Notes: generated from the letters alone by a model not told the origin. DNA of 64,000 nucleotides from Bacillus sp. EB106-08-02-XG196 (GCF_013396335.1 NZ_JABWSY010000017.1:87904-151903), one strand, 5' to 3'; counted from the first letter of the stretch, positions 25,459 to 35,113 are shown. Numbers and translations are program-made.

Positions 25459-26619
25459 TTACCTAACCACCTTTCCAGAATTTAATGTTTGATGGTAAAA
25501 AAAGGATCTAACTACTTGTTCTGCACTCTCAGCTAATAATTCTGCCGCATTCTTGATGGCTTCATTTAATGTCATAGGCTTGTTTATAATACTGCTAACG
25601 CTTACAATTCCGTGTTGATATAACACATCAATACCTGTACCAATAGAGCCAGCAACAATAACAGTTGGAATATTCTGTATCTTTGCCGCCTGAGCTACCC
25701 CCATCGGAGTCTTGCCTGAGGCAGTTTGGAAATCCACTTGACCTTCTCCTGTAATAACAAGGTCAGCTCCTTCAAGAGCCGTATGAAGTCCTGTATGTTC
25801 AATAACTACATCAATACCTCGTTTCATTTGGGAAGGAAAAAAGGCTTGAAATGCCCCGCCTATTCCACCAGCTGCTCCGGCTCCTGGTAAATCGTGAAGA
25901 TGGACACCGGTTACTTTTTCAACTTCATCTGCCCAATGAGCTAGACTAGCATCTAATATTTTAACCATCTGAGGGGTTGCTCCCTTTTGGGGACCAAACA
26001 CATGGGATGCTCCATGTGGTCCAATTAAAGGATTTTCTACATCCGAAGCAATAAGAAACTTGCAATATGGTATTCTCTCGTCAAACTCGCTTAAATCAAT
26101 CGAACTGATTTTTGTGAGCTCGGCACCACCAGTGCAAATTTTGTTTCCCTGTTCATCTAATAGTGATAAACCAAGAGCCTGAAGCATTCCAGCCCCGCCA
26201 TCATTGGTAGCTGAACCTCCCAGTGCTAAGATAAATGATGCAAAACCATCATCTAAAGCCTGTTTAATAAGTTCCCCTGTTCCAAAGGTAGTCGCTTTTA
26301 AGGGATTAAGCTCCTCCCGGGGAATCAGTGGTATTCCAGAGGCCTTTGCCATTTCGATGACACAGGTCTTTCCATCACCCAATATGCCATATTCAGCCTC
26401 AACCTTTTGACCTATCGGTCCGGTAACATTAACCGGGACTTTTTTTCCATTGGTGGCAGCTACTAAAGTCTCTAACGTCCCTTCTCCACCGTCAGCAACA
26501 GGAATGCATAGAGTTTTCGCATCTGGAAATGCCTTTTTAATGCCTCCTTCTATTGCTCTAGCTGCCTCAATTGCACTTAAACTCCCCTTAAACGAATCAG
26601 GGGCTATCACAATCTTCAT
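25459..26619 (-). CDS. glxK: Glycerate kinase (GlxK/GarK family)
   Basis: Phosphorylates D-glycerate to 2-phosphoglycerate (386 residues, normal length). Family motifs are IAPDSFKGSLSA at the start, LGGSATNDGGAGMLQALG in the middle and TGEGQVDFQTASGKTP. This is the first gene of the lar operon. It is divergent from a CdaR-type regulator, as in many glycerate/glucarate operons. Downstream come kdgT and larA. A racemase before a kinase specific for D-glycerate would explain the combination. Confidence 0.92.
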   Translation of the reverse strand: MKIVIAPDSFKGSLSAIEAARAIEGGIKKAFPDAKTLCIPVADGGEGTLETLVAATNGKKVPVNVTGPIGQKVEAEYGILGDGKTCVIEMAKASGIPLIPREELNPLKATTFGTGELIKQALDDGFASFILALGGSATNDGGAGMLQALGLSLLDEQGNKICTGGAELTKISSIDLSEFDERIPYCKFLIASDVENPLIGPHGASHVFGPQKGATPQMVKILDASLAHWADEVEKVTGVHLHDLPGAGAAGGIGGAFQAFFPSQMKRGIDVVIEHTGLHTALEGADLVITGEGQVDFQTASGKTPMGVAQAAKIQNIPTVIVAGSIGTGIDVLYQHGIVSVSSIINKPMTLNEAIKNAAELLAESAEQVVRSFFYHQTLNSGKVVR

Positions 26620-26767
26620 AAATTCTCCACCTACTTTTCGAAAGTGCTATCATTACTTCTTTTTCATTATACTAAGCTTGATTAAAGAATACATCGTGTG
26701 TACTATATAAAGAAAGAGACTATTTTTTCTGATTTTTTGTACGATTTAACTAACTTTTCGGGGGAAA

Positions 26768-27871
26768 ATGATGTTAACAAGAGAAATTGCCCAAACCATT
26801 GTAATAGAAACCTCGCTTCGCCTTAATAGAAATATAAACATAATGGATGAAAAGGGAATTATTATTGCCTCCGGCGATCCTTCTAGGATAGACGATATTC
26901 ATGAGGGGGCACTTGAAGTTTTAAAAAGCGGAGAAACACTTATTATTCCTTTCAATGAAAAGGAAGTTTGGAGAGGAGCTCATCCCGGCATCAACCTGCC
27001 TATTGTTTTTCAGGATAGGATTGTCGGAGTGATTGGGATTACTGGAAATCCCGAAGAATTACGGGAGCTAGGCGGCATCGTAAAAATGACTACTGAGCTC
27101 ATGATTCAAGAAAAATTTATCGCTTCTCAATTGGAATGGAAACAGAGAACGAAAGAAATGCTTATCGAAGAACTTTTGAAAAATTCTCCCTCCTATAGTA
27201 ATATTGAACGCTGGCTAAACCTAGTTGGCCTGAACCTTCGGGAACCATTTATCACAACTGTCATTCAAATGACGGATCGCATCATCGCGAATCAATCGTT
27301 AATCAATAAAATAGAAGGATTAATTGGTGAAAAACACTGCCTTGTAGGTTTTATCAATATTAATCGAATGTTTATTGCTTTTTCCGGTTGCAGTGAGCAA
27401 GAATCAGACAAAAAGCTAAACAGTATTTACGTGGAATTGAAAAAGCTTAAGTTAAAATTCCGACTTGCTTTTAGCACTCCTTTTATATCATTGAGTAAGT
27501 TTAATCAATCCTATATTGATTGTGACCTAGCCCTTCAAATCAGTGATGAAAAAGAGGATTTCATTTCATTTGTTAAAGTAGAACCGAAAGCATTAATTTA
27601 TAAAATAGATCGTGCTTGGGGAGAAAAGTTTACAAATAGAATCATGAATAAAACCTTAGTTAAGCATGCTGATACTTTAGATGTTTTTTTCAAAAATAAC
27701 TTAAATATTCAACAAACTGCCGATGACTTATATCTCCACCGAAACACACTCCTTTATCGACTTAGTAAAATAGAAAAAGACACGGGGTATGATCCAAAAA
27801 AGTTTAAAGATGCGTTGACACTACAGCTCGCTCTTTGGTCTGATAAGAGACTAAAATCCGGTGAACTGTGA
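26768..27871 (+). CDS. CdaR-type sugar-diacid/glycerate regulator
   Basis: Transcription regulator (367 residues). The N-terminal sugar-diacid recognition domain (about 1-130) contains NINIMDEKGIIIASGDPSR and an IGVIGITGNPEE stretch. The C-terminal PucR/CdaR HTH is near 310-360 (QTADDLYLHRNTLLYRLSKIE). Two tandem ATGs follow GGGGGA. It is divergent from glxK-kdgT-larA, which it probably activates in response to glycerate or a sugar acid; that target is inferred. An integrase scar and a hairpin follow its stop. Confidence 0.88.
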   Translation: MMLTREIAQTIVIETSLRLNRNINIMDEKGIIIASGDPSRIDDIHEGALEVLKSGETLIIPFNEKEVWRGAHPGINLPIVFQDRIVGVIGITGNPEELRELGGIVKMTTELMIQEKFIASQLEWKQRTKEMLIEELLKNSPSYSNIERWLNLVGLNLREPFITTVIQMTDRIIANQSLINKIEGLIGEKHCLVGFININRMFIAFSGCSEQESDKKLNSIYVELKKLKLKFRLAFSTPFISLSKFNQSYIDCDLALQISDEKEDFISFVKVEPKALIYKIDRAWGEKFTNRIMNKTLVKHADTLDVFFKNNLNIQQTADDLYLHRNTLLYRLSKIEKDTGYDPKKFKDALTLQLALWSDKRLKSGEL

Positions 27872-27904
27872 GCACAAAAGTGTCAGGCCACAAAAAACTA
27901 ACCC

Positions 27905-27961
27905 GAGATTGAAAAAAGAAGCTTCCCCAAGTTTGCTCAACTTATGAGAAGCCTCGATAGG
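27905..27961 (+). pseudogene. 3'-end scar of a tyrosine integrase gene (copy 1)
   Basis: Plus frame reads EIEKRSFPKFAQLMRSLDR. It matches the C-terminal tails found at 36841, 47885 and 51341, of which the last retains the integrase RL-H and NIYAHM motifs. About 19 codons remain, slightly degenerate. Confidence 0.5.
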
Positions 27962-27985
27962 TCTCCCGTATTGCTATGGGAGACC
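27960..27985. terminator. Hairpin between regulator and truncated gene
   Basis: GGTCTCCC / GGGAGACC stem with a 10-nt loop. It may end transcripts from both the regulator (plus) and the converging gene (minus). The T-tails are poor. Confidence 0.45.
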
Positions 27986-27990
27986 GGTAT

Positions 27991-28593
27991 TTAAAATTCA
28001 ATTTTAATCTTTTGTGAATCGCTGATTTTTTTCCTTTCCTTATCGAATACATCACTAGTGGTTATTTCAATCCAGTTGATGTCTTTTGCTTCATTTGAAT
28101 GATCATCTTTATGACCTTCTTCTTCACTCTTCTTATCTTTATGCGCATGGCTGTCTGATGCATTGACAATAAAACCAAGGTTTCCATACTTTGTGCTATT
28201 GCCTTCTATTTCCCCATTTAACTCTTCAAGGTAAATATCTTTTTCCCAATCAAAGGTTTCACCTGTGTTCGTTTTAAGCAAAGCAATCGGTCCAAAATTC
28301 ACTTTCTCATTAGAGGTGTTTTTAATCTCAACAAAAACTTTAACAAAATCAAATTCTTCATCATGTGTTAACACATGAAAATAGTCGATCATACTATAAT
28401 CCGGTCTTAAATGAATCCATTTCATTTCTTTTACTGTTAATTCTATCGGTCCAACTTTATACGTTTTGGTTACGTTTTTGATAGCTTTTAATGCAGCTTC
28501 ACCTTTTCCATCAGCATACGTCTGACCAACCTTTTGCAATGTTCGGTCATCTGTTACTTGAGGGTTAGGCTGGTACTCGTCCATTAAGTTCAA
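27991..28593 (-). CDS. DUF4352-like lipoprotein domain, 5'-truncated
   Basis: 200-residue frame resembling immunoglobulin-like DUF4352 domains of Bacillus lipoproteins (KVGPIELTVKEMKWIHLRPD, FVKVFVEIKNTSNEKVNFGPIAL). It has a His/Asp/Glu-rich insert (SDSHAHKDKKSEEEGHKDDH). Such proteins start with a lipoprotein signal, but none is present. The first residues (MNLMDEYQP) come from sequence that also reads, on the other strand, as the start of the neighbouring truncated gene. No ribosome site is visible. Probably a gene that lost its promoter and 5' end. Confidence 0.6.
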   Translation of the reverse strand: MNLMDEYQPNPQVTDDRTLQKVGQTYADGKGEAALKAIKNVTKTYKVGPIELTVKEMKWIHLRPDYSMIDYFHVLTHDEEFDFVKVFVEIKNTSNEKVNFGPIALLKTNTGETFDWEKDIYLEELNGEIEGNSTKYGNLGFIVNASDSHAHKDKKSEEEGHKDDHSNEAKDINWIEITTSDVFDKERKKISDSQKIKIEF

Positions 28594-28682
28594 ATGGTGC
28601 TACACAAGAACCTCCAACTATCAGCTCATTAAAAAATGATGAAGCCACGTCTTATCGAATCAAACAGCTTGAAGATATCGCT

Positions 28683-29642
28683 ATGTACTATTATTGGCAT
28701 GGCGGCGACATTAAAAAAGCTGAAACTGAAATATTTAAGGGTATTACCTTAAAGGGTAAATATGATGTTGTTGAAAATGCATTTATCCAAGCCACGTTAA
28801 TAGATCCATATAGTATTGATTTGAAATTCTCATTAGCATCTACTCAAATCATTCAGAAGAAGATTCCGGACGCTCTTCAAATTTACAAACAAATATTACA
28901 TTTAGACCCTAATCACTTTAATACCAATCTAGTCTATGGAGTATACTCTCGCATAAATGGAGACGAAAAAACCTATAATCGTTCCATTGCAAAGTTAAAA
29001 AAGATAGATTCGAAAAAGGCAAATGAATATCTTCAAAAAATAAAGCAAACGGAAGAAACAATGGAAGAAAAGTTAAATGTTGAGGTTCCAGCAAACCTGC
29101 CAGCAAATGGCCATGCCATTGTAATATTGGGATACGCTCTAGGCGAGGACGCGTCAATGAAACCAACACTTATCGAACGATTAAAAGCAGGTCTTGCAAT
29201 TGCTAAAAAATATCCAAACTCAAAAATTATTGTATCAGGCGGCGTTCCTAAACAGGGTGTTACCGAAGCTGATGCCATGAGCAAGTGGTTGATTTCGCAA
29301 GGAATTCCAAAGGAAAGAATTCTTCTTGAAAGTAATTCAACAGATACTGTTGAAAATGGACTTTTTTCAACTGCTATCCTTGAAAAAGAGAACATAAAGG
29401 ATATAACTCTCGTTACCAGTGCAAGTCACATAAGAAGAGCTTTAACTGTTTTTAAAGAAGCCAGTGACTTTTATGATAAAATGAATGGCAAAAAATCAAA
29501 TAGAAAATTTACGAACATGGTTTATTTAGATTACGCTTCATTAGCTGAAGCCCAAAAAGTACCTAACGATGAAAAGCTTGTGATTTATCGGGACCTTTTT
29601 AGAACTTCAGGAATTTGGCAATATCCTGGTCTACAAAGATAA
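28683..29642 (+). CDS. YdcF/DUF218-domain protein with TPR-like N-part, 5'-truncated
   Basis: The 319-residue frame from the first ATG has a TPR-like helical region (about 10-110, ALQIYKQILHLDPNHFNTN) and a C-terminal DUF218/YdcF domain (HAIVILGYALGEDASMKP, KIIVSGGVPKQGVTEADAMSKWL, RILLESNSTDTVENG, LVTSASHIRRAL). The same frame is open back to about 28588 without an ATG, reading SSNGATQEPPTISSLKND. That looks like the mature start of a lipoprotein, so the signal peptide is missing. The DUF218 function is envelope-related but undefined. Expression is doubtful. Confidence 0.7.
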   Translation: MYYYWHGGDIKKAETEIFKGITLKGKYDVVENAFIQATLIDPYSIDLKFSLASTQIIQKKIPDALQIYKQILHLDPNHFNTNLVYGVYSRINGDEKTYNRSIAKLKKIDSKKANEYLQKIKQTEETMEEKLNVEVPANLPANGHAIVILGYALGEDASMKPTLIERLKAGLAIAKKYPNSKIIVSGGVPKQGVTEADAMSKWLISQGIPKERILLESNSTDTVENGLFSTAILEKENIKDITLVTSASHIRRALTVFKEASDFYDKMNGKKSNRKFTNMVYLDYASLAEAQKVPNDEKLVIYRDLFRTSGIWQYPGLQR

Positions 29643-29708
29643 ATCAAGTCTGGAAATCACTCTTGCTACAAACTTAAAAATAGTAGGAATTTAATTTATA
29701 TGCAACCT

Positions 29709-29737
29709 AAAACAGTTCAATTTATCGAACTGTTTTT
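29709..29737 (+). terminator. Terminator after the YdcF-like gene
   Basis: AAAACAGTTC / GAACTGTTTT stem, 8-nt loop and T-run, about 70 nt after the stop. The remaining 160 nt before the MATE gene show nothing recognisable. Confidence 0.85.
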
Positions 29738-29903
29738 TGTTCTTTTCTAAAATAAATCGTAAAACTGACTACAACTTATTAAATAACCTCACTAGCATCT
29801 ATTTTTAGTAAAGGGCACCATTTAGTTGCTGCCAGACATTATTGCCGCCCTAAGGTGAGAGTGTGTAATATCTTTTACGCTGTGTGCAGATGAATTCCAG
29901 GTT

Positions 29904-31259
29904 TTAGTTTTTGTTCGTAAACTTTTCACGAGTTAATTTGGGAACAAATAACGATAAAAAGAAGGAACGGGATAAACTAAATACGACAAACGCTATCCAT
30001 AATCCATGATTTTGATATTGAGGTACAAACAACCAAAGCGCAATTAAAAAGACCATCAATGCTAGAGCAATGGAATCCCTGATAGATTTTGCCTCAGTAG
30101 CACCAGAAAAAATTCCTTCTAGCTGTAAACCCCAGAATCCAAAGATGGGAAACACAAGCATCCACACTAGGTAATCCTTTGACATAGCTTTTACGTCTGG
30201 AATTGTCGTGAATAAGGAGACGATATTTTCACCAAAAGTAAATATACTTAAACTCAAAAGAATTGCCGAGGCTAATCCCCACTGAGCTGAAAGAGTAAAC
30301 GCACGCTTATAAAGGAACTGATTTCCTCCACCTATAGCTCTGCCAACCATGATACTAGAAGCATTCGCGAAACCACCAAATAAATAAGCGATTATATAGT
30401 GAATTTGTAGTAGGATGGCATTAGCCGCTAACGTCACTTCACCCATACTTGCACCTTTAGAAGTAAAAATCACGGTCATCGTAAGCAAACAGACAGTTCT
30501 CAGGAATAAATCCCGGTTTATTTTCATCATCTTTTTTATGGGTTTTGTTTCTATCAACATTGATAACTTTATACCGATTAGTTTCTCTTTATTCGTCAAA
30601 TATAGAATCCATGCCCCTAATACAACAGAACTAACCTCAGCTATAAGAGTAGCGTAAGCAACACCCTTAACTCCCATTCCTAATCCGAAAACAAAAACAA
30701 GGTCTAATATAATGTTTAAAACATTCATCCATATTTGAGTAGTCAAAGCTAAGCGGACCTTTCCCATTCCAATAAGCCAACCAATCATGACATAGCTTAG
30801 TAGAATAAACGGTGCTCCCCAAATTCGAATAGAAAAATAAGTGGAAGCAACGGATATTACAGCTTCACTTCCTCCAATGAATGTTAAGGCAATTGCTAGA
30901 ATGGGATCTTGCAAAAGGATAAAAATTAATCCAAACAATATAGCTAATATCATTGGCCTAAGAAAATATAGTATTATTTCACTTTGATTATTTGCACCTT
31001 GCGCCTGAGAAGTAAATCCACTTGTACTCACTCGAAGAAATCCTAGTAGCCAGTACATCGTATTAAAAATAACGGCACCAACAGCTACTCCACCAATTGA
31101 AGCCGGATTAGGAATTCTCCCAACGACTGCTGTATCAACAGCCCCTAAAATTGGTGTTGAAATACCTGATACAATAAGTGGAATGGCCAACACTAAATAC
31201 TCTCTATGGCTATAAAATGTAGTGTTATTTGAGACCATTGAATCTGTTGCCAATTTCAT
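29904..31259 (-). CDS. MATE-family efflux transporter
   Basis: Multidrug and toxin extrusion transporter (451 residues, 12 helices) that exports compounds against Na+ or H+. The two-repeat MATE pattern is visible: PLIVSGISTPILGAVDTAVVGR near the start, and PIFGFWGLQLEGIFSGATEA in the second half. It belongs to the DinF-like branch by its helix loops. The ATG has AAGGAG 10 nt upstream. It stands alone between remnant-rich stretches. The substrate is unknown. Confidence 0.88.
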   Translation of the reverse strand: MKLATDSMVSNNTTFYSHREYLVLAIPLIVSGISTPILGAVDTAVVGRIPNPASIGGVAVGAVIFNTMYWLLGFLRVSTSGFTSQAQGANNQSEIILYFLRPMILAILFGLIFILLQDPILAIALTFIGGSEAVISVASTYFSIRIWGAPFILLSYVMIGWLIGMGKVRLALTTQIWMNVLNIILDLVFVFGLGMGVKGVAYATLIAEVSSVVLGAWILYLTNKEKLIGIKLSMLIETKPIKKMMKINRDLFLRTVCLLTMTVIFTSKGASMGEVTLAANAILLQIHYIIAYLFGGFANASSIMVGRAIGGGNQFLYKRAFTLSAQWGLASAILLSLSIFTFGENIVSLFTTIPDVKAMSKDYLVWMLVFPIFGFWGLQLEGIFSGATEAKSIRDSIALALMVFLIALWLFVPQYQNHGLWIAFVVFSLSRSFFLSLFVPKLTREKFTNKN

Positions 31260-31629
31260 AAATTCCTGCTCCTTAATGGGTAACTTAATCGCTTGAAGCT
31301 ATTTGAATTAGGGTTTCCACATTGATACTACATCCTGAGCAAATTTTAATCATTTGAAACCTTAACCAAATAAGTAGTATGAGGTTAATAACCTATTAAA
31401 GTATAATTTCTTTCATAATGTAGAAAAAGACAGGTTCCCCTGTCCTTGCGGATACATCATACTATATTCTTACATTTTAAAAGGTCTTGATCGCACGTAT
31501 TACACCTGCTTTTTGCCCCAGGAATATAGTAACGGAATTTTTCCTTTTGAATGTTTTTGGAGCCGTCTTTAGCAACTTATTTTAAGTTTATTTTATCTGA
31601 CTTTACGATTATTTAAATGTCCACTTTTG
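31260..31629 (-). other. Gap with likely terminator of the nik operon
   Basis: This 370-nt gap lacks a recognisable gene. A short hairpin GACAGG / CCTGTC at 31429-31444 is followed on the minus strand by TTTTT, so it probably ends the nik transcript. A minus-strand frame with two Cys pairs (near 31460-31600) has no start and I could not assign it. Confidence 0.5.
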
Positions 31630-32451
31630 CTAACCCAGTTTCATCTTCGTTGTAAGTGTACGAAAACGTGGGTGTTCAGCAAGGATGGAGTCTCTTAATC
31701 GTTTAACTATAGGATGTTTGGAGGAAAAAAATTGGTCTTTTGAATCGTAAAGCTCTATCAATTCTCCTTTTTCAAGGACACCAATTTGATCAGATATCGA
31801 AAAAGCTGCTTTAATATCATGTGTGATAAAAAGATAGGATAAACCGAAATCATCCTTTAATTTACTTAATAATTTTAAGATTAAGCTTTGTGTAACCATA
31901 TCTAAACTACTTACTGATTCGTCAAGGACGATTAACTTCGGTTTAAGAGCAATTGCTCTCGCAATATTTATCCTTTGCAATTGTCCACCACTAAATTGAT
32001 GAGGGTACTTTTTTAGATCCCTTTCACTTAAGCCTACTCTTTCTAATAGCTCTATAACCCTTCTTCTTTTTTCCCCTACAGATAGCTTTTCAAAGTTCTC
32101 CAATGGCTCGCTTATAATTTGTTCGGCTGTCATTCGGGGATTAACAGCAGAATATGAGTCCTGAAATACAACTTGGAGATCACGGCGTATTTTTTGTTGG
32201 GTAGCTTTATTTAATTTGTAAATGTCATGTCCTTGAAACAAAACCTGACCTTGCTGTGGGCGTTGAATCCCGAGAATTACTTTCCCTAAGGTACTTTTAC
32301 CAGCTCCGCTTGTACCAATTAATCCCAAACATGTCCCTTCTTCAATAGCAAAGGAAATCTCATTAAGAATATTATTTGTTGGATTATTCCCTTTAGAAAG
32401 TCTTTTAGAATTATAGCTAAAGTTTACTTGTTTTACCTGTAATAAGCTCAA
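31630..32451 (-). CDS. nikE: Nickel ABC transporter ATPase NikE
   Basis: ATPase of the peptide/nickel importer family (273 residues) that powers nickel uptake with NikD. Walker A GTSGAGKST, Q-loop VFQDSYSAVNPRMT (nearly identical to the corresponding NikE stretch of E. coli), signature FSGGQLQR, Walker B LIVLDES. A TTG start at 32451 (MSLLQV, as in NikE) behind AAGGGG is preferred over a GTG three codons upstream that overlaps the ribosome site. Last gene of the nik operon. Confidence 0.85.
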   Translation of the reverse strand: MSLLQVKQVNFSYNSKRLSKGNNPTNNILNEISFAIEEGTCLGLIGTSGAGKSTLGKVILGIQRPQQGQVLFQGHDIYKLNKATQQKIRRDLQVVFQDSYSAVNPRMTAEQIISEPLENFEKLSVGEKRRRVIELLERVGLSERDLKKYPHQFSGGQLQRINIARAIALKPKLIVLDESVSSLDMVTQSLILKLLSKLKDDFGLSYLFITHDIKAAFSISDQIGVLEKGELIELYDSKDQFFSSKHPIVKRLRDSILAEHPRFRTLTTKMKLG

Positions 32452-32484
32452 TGGCTTCACCCCTTGGAAAATTCGTTTTGCCCG

Positions 32485-33303
32485 TTACAACATATTGGTG
32501 TAGGGTTGTTTTTGAGAATATAAGGTCGGTCTAGTCTTTAACAGCTTCTTCGTGTACTCATGTTGTGGCTTATCAAATAATTCAAAAACATTTGCTGTTT
32601 CAACTATTCTCCCATTTCGCATCACGATTACATCATCAGCCAATTCAGAAATAACTCCAAGGTCATGAGAAATGAGTAGAATAGATGTTCCATACTCAGA
32701 ACGAATCTTATCTAATAGATGCAGTACTAATGATTGACTATGAAGATCAAGGGCTGTAGTGGGCTCATCGGCAATAATAACAGCTGGCTCCAGGCAGGCA
32801 GCTATGGCAATCATCACCCGTTGCAGCATACCACCACTTAATTGGAAAGGATAGTTTTTCAACAATTTAGCCGGGTCCGGCAGGTTAACACTTTCCATCA
32901 CACCAATCGCAAGCTCCTTTGCCTGCTTTTTGTTTAGTCCTGTATGAGATTGAATGGTTTCAATAAATTGATGACCAATCGTAAACACGGGAGTAAAAGC
33001 ATTCATCGGATTCTGCATGATAAAAGCAATATCCTTACCGCGAATTTTCCGCATTTCTTTGTTTGCTAGACCATTCAATTCCCTGCCTTGCAGTGTAATA
33101 CTCCCTCTAATATCCACATTTTTCATATCATGGAGCTGGAGGATCGACATACTTGTAACCGTTTTTCCACAGCCGCTTTCCCCGACAAGACCTAAGATCT
33201 TGCCCTTTTTTATTCCAAATGAAATAGCCTGAACGAGTGTGGCAGAACCTTCATTAGTTCTAACTTGCACATGTAAATCTTTTACCTTTAAAATATCTTC
33301 CAT
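32485..33303 (-). CDS. nikD: Nickel ABC transporter ATPase NikD
   Basis: First ATPase of the nickel importer (272 residues from the preferred start). Walker A GESGCGKT, Q-loop IMQNPMNAFTPVFTIG, signature LSGGMLQRVMIA, Walker B VIIADEP and the switch His in LISHDLG. A first ATG overlaps the nikC stop (TAATG), but the ATG at 33303 lies behind AAAAAGGA and starts the family-conserved MEDILKVKDL. Either is possible. Confidence 0.85.
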   Translation of the reverse strand: MEDILKVKDLHVQVRTNEGSATLVQAISFGIKKGKILGLVGESGCGKTVTSMSILQLHDMKNVDIRGSITLQGRELNGLANKEMRKIRGKDIAFIMQNPMNAFTPVFTIGHQFIETIQSHTGLNKKQAKELAIGVMESVNLPDPAKLLKNYPFQLSGGMLQRVMIAIAACLEPAVIIADEPTTALDLHSQSLVLHLLDKIRSEYGTSILLISHDLGVISELADDVIVMRNGRIVETANVFELFDKPQHEYTKKLLKTRPTLYSQKQPYTNML

Positions 33304-33323
33304 TTTTAAACAGTCCTTTTTCA

Positions 33324-34154
33324 TTAGCGGCGTTTAACTCCAAACCGTTCTGATAGTGATTCACCTAATAAATTAAAGGTAACAACAACTAGCATAATCA
33401 TGAAACCCGGATAGATCATTAAGGCTGGATGTGTTCGGATATAGGACTTTCCCTCAAGAATCATCGCCCCCCACTCAGGTGTAGGAGGCTGCACACCCAA
33501 GCCTAAAAAGGACATGGAGGATAAGTTCATAATCGCCCAACCCATTTCTAATGTTCCCATTACAGCGAGTGATGGAAGAACGTTAGGAATAATATGTTTT
33601 TTCATGATAGTCCATGTAGACGAACCACTGATTTTAGCAGCCGTAATATAGTTCTGTTCTTTCAAGCTTAGAACCATCCCTCGAATGACCCTGGCGTAAT
33701 AAACCCATTGTACGAGAATTAATCCTAAAATCACCTGCTTCAGACCGGCTCCCCAAATGCCCACAAAACCAAGAACAAACAAAAGGCTTGGGATCGCCAT
33801 TAGTCCATCACCCAGTCTCATTAACAATTGATCAACCCAGCCACCCTTATACCCAGCAACGATCCCGATAATCAAACCAATACTTAAAGCCGAAACAAAG
33901 ATGAGCATAGCAAACCCTAGCGAAATTCGTGCCCCATAAAGGATTCGCGAAAATGTACATCGACCTAGATGATCTGTTCCTAACGGATAGTCCCATGAAG
34001 GCTGCTGTAGCTTATGCGCTAAATTGACAGCAATCGGATCATTCGGTGCAATCCACGGAGCAAAAAGGGTAATTAAGAATAAAATGCCCAATATACTTGA
34101 ACAAATGACGATCACTTTTTGACTTTTTAATCGATCACGGAGCTTTACTTTCAT
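33324..34154 (-). CDS. nikC: Nickel ABC transporter permease NikC
   Basis: DppC/NikC-type permease (276 residues), six helices, with the EAA loop near residues 170-190 (ITAAKISGSSTWTIMKKHIIPN). The N-terminal stretch APWIAPNDPIAVNLAHKLQQPS...LGTDHLGRCTFSRIL is typical. It overlaps nikB by 4 nt and shares its stop with the nikD start, so the operon is tightly coupled. Confidence 0.87.
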   Translation of the reverse strand: MKVKLRDRLKSQKVIVICSSILGILFLITLFAPWIAPNDPIAVNLAHKLQQPSWDYPLGTDHLGRCTFSRILYGARISLGFAMLIFVSALSIGLIIGIVAGYKGGWVDQLLMRLGDGLMAIPSLLFVLGFVGIWGAGLKQVILGLILVQWVYYARVIRGMVLSLKEQNYITAAKISGSSTWTIMKKHIIPNVLPSLAVMGTLEMGWAIMNLSSMSFLGLGVQPPTPEWGAMILEGKSYIRTHPALMIYPGFMIMLVVVTFNLLGESLSERFGVKRR

Positions 34155-35095
34155 TGGTATTGCCTTCCTCTTCTAGAAATACGTGGGTCAATATACATTT
34201 GGGCCAGGTCTACTAGTAAGTTGCTAATAAGGAATATTCCTGCTGCCAACAGCACGTAGCCTTGAATAACAGGAACATCACGATTAAAAACAGCCTCAAT
34301 AAAAAAACGCCCAAACCCTGGCCATGAAAAGACTGCCTCTACAATGATCGCTCCTGTCATTAAGTTCCCAAGATTCATTCCAAGCCCGGTAATCATCGGG
34401 GAAATGGCAATTCTTAATACATGCTTCCCCATGATGATTTTTTCATGAACCCCTCTCGTCCGCGCAAAGAGTACATAAGACTCTTGTAAATTCTCAAGAA
34501 CACTTGCCCGTAATAGTCGGGTATAGAGTGCGATTAACGGGAAAGCCAGTGTGACGGAAGGTAAAACCAAATGCTTCCACGTTCCAATCCCTTCTACTGG
34601 GAAAAGGTCTAGTTTTACAGAAAAGAAAAATATCAATAAGTACCCCAGCCAAAAGGATGGGATGGATGCCCCTATAAAAGAGAGGAATCGACTTAAATGG
34701 TCCATTCCACTGTTCTTCTTTATACCTGCTAAAAACCCAATTGGAACACTTACTAGGATAGCGATCAAGAGACTGCCGATCGTCAACTGAATAGTAGCTG
34801 GTAAACGAGCGGAAATCTCCTGCCATACGGGTTTATTGGTAACATATGATATGCCAAAATCAAATTGCCCTACTTTTATTAGGGAATTTACATATTGAAT
34901 AAAGAGAGGCTGATCTAAGCCAAACTCATGTCTTTTTTGTTCCAACATCTCATCTGTCGCTTGGATATGTGCAGCAGCAAAATATGCCTCAGCTGGGTCC
35001 ACTGGCGATAGATTGATCATGCCAAATGTTAGTAAAGTGGCCAAAAGAAAGATTGGAACAATGGTGATGATTCGTTTCAAGACATAAGTACCCAT
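34151..35095 (-). CDS. nikB: Nickel ABC transporter permease NikB
   Basis: DppB/NikB-type permease (314 residues), six helices. The N-terminal helix (IITIVPIFLLATLLTFGMINL) precedes a periplasm-facing loop with SPVDPAEAYF. The EAA-like loop is in ESYVLFARTRGVHEKIIMGKHVLR. It starts 18 nt after nikA and overlaps nikC by 4 nt. Confidence 0.87.
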   Translation of the reverse strand: MGTYVLKRIITIVPIFLLATLLTFGMINLSPVDPAEAYFAAAHIQATDEMLEQKRHEFGLDQPLFIQYVNSLIKVGQFDFGISYVTNKPVWQEISARLPATIQLTIGSLLIAILVSVPIGFLAGIKKNSGMDHLSRFLSFIGASIPSFWLGYLLIFFFSVKLDLFPVEGIGTWKHLVLPSVTLAFPLIALYTRLLRASVLENLQESYVLFARTRGVHEKIIMGKHVLRIAISPMITGLGMNLGNLMTGAIIVEAVFSWPGFGRFFIEAVFNRDVPVIQGYVLLAAGIFLISNLLVDLAQMYIDPRISRRGRQYQ

Positions 35096-35113
35096 GCAAA
35101 ACTCCCCTGTCGA

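Noticed and set aside
29740..29903. Short plus-strand frame rich in Arg and Cys before the MATE gene
   Set aside because: About 27 codons, no start signal and no confident similarity.
31440..31600. Minus-strand frame with two Cys pairs downstream of nikE
   Set aside because: No start codon with ribosome site and no family I could recognise; left as unassigned gap sequence.
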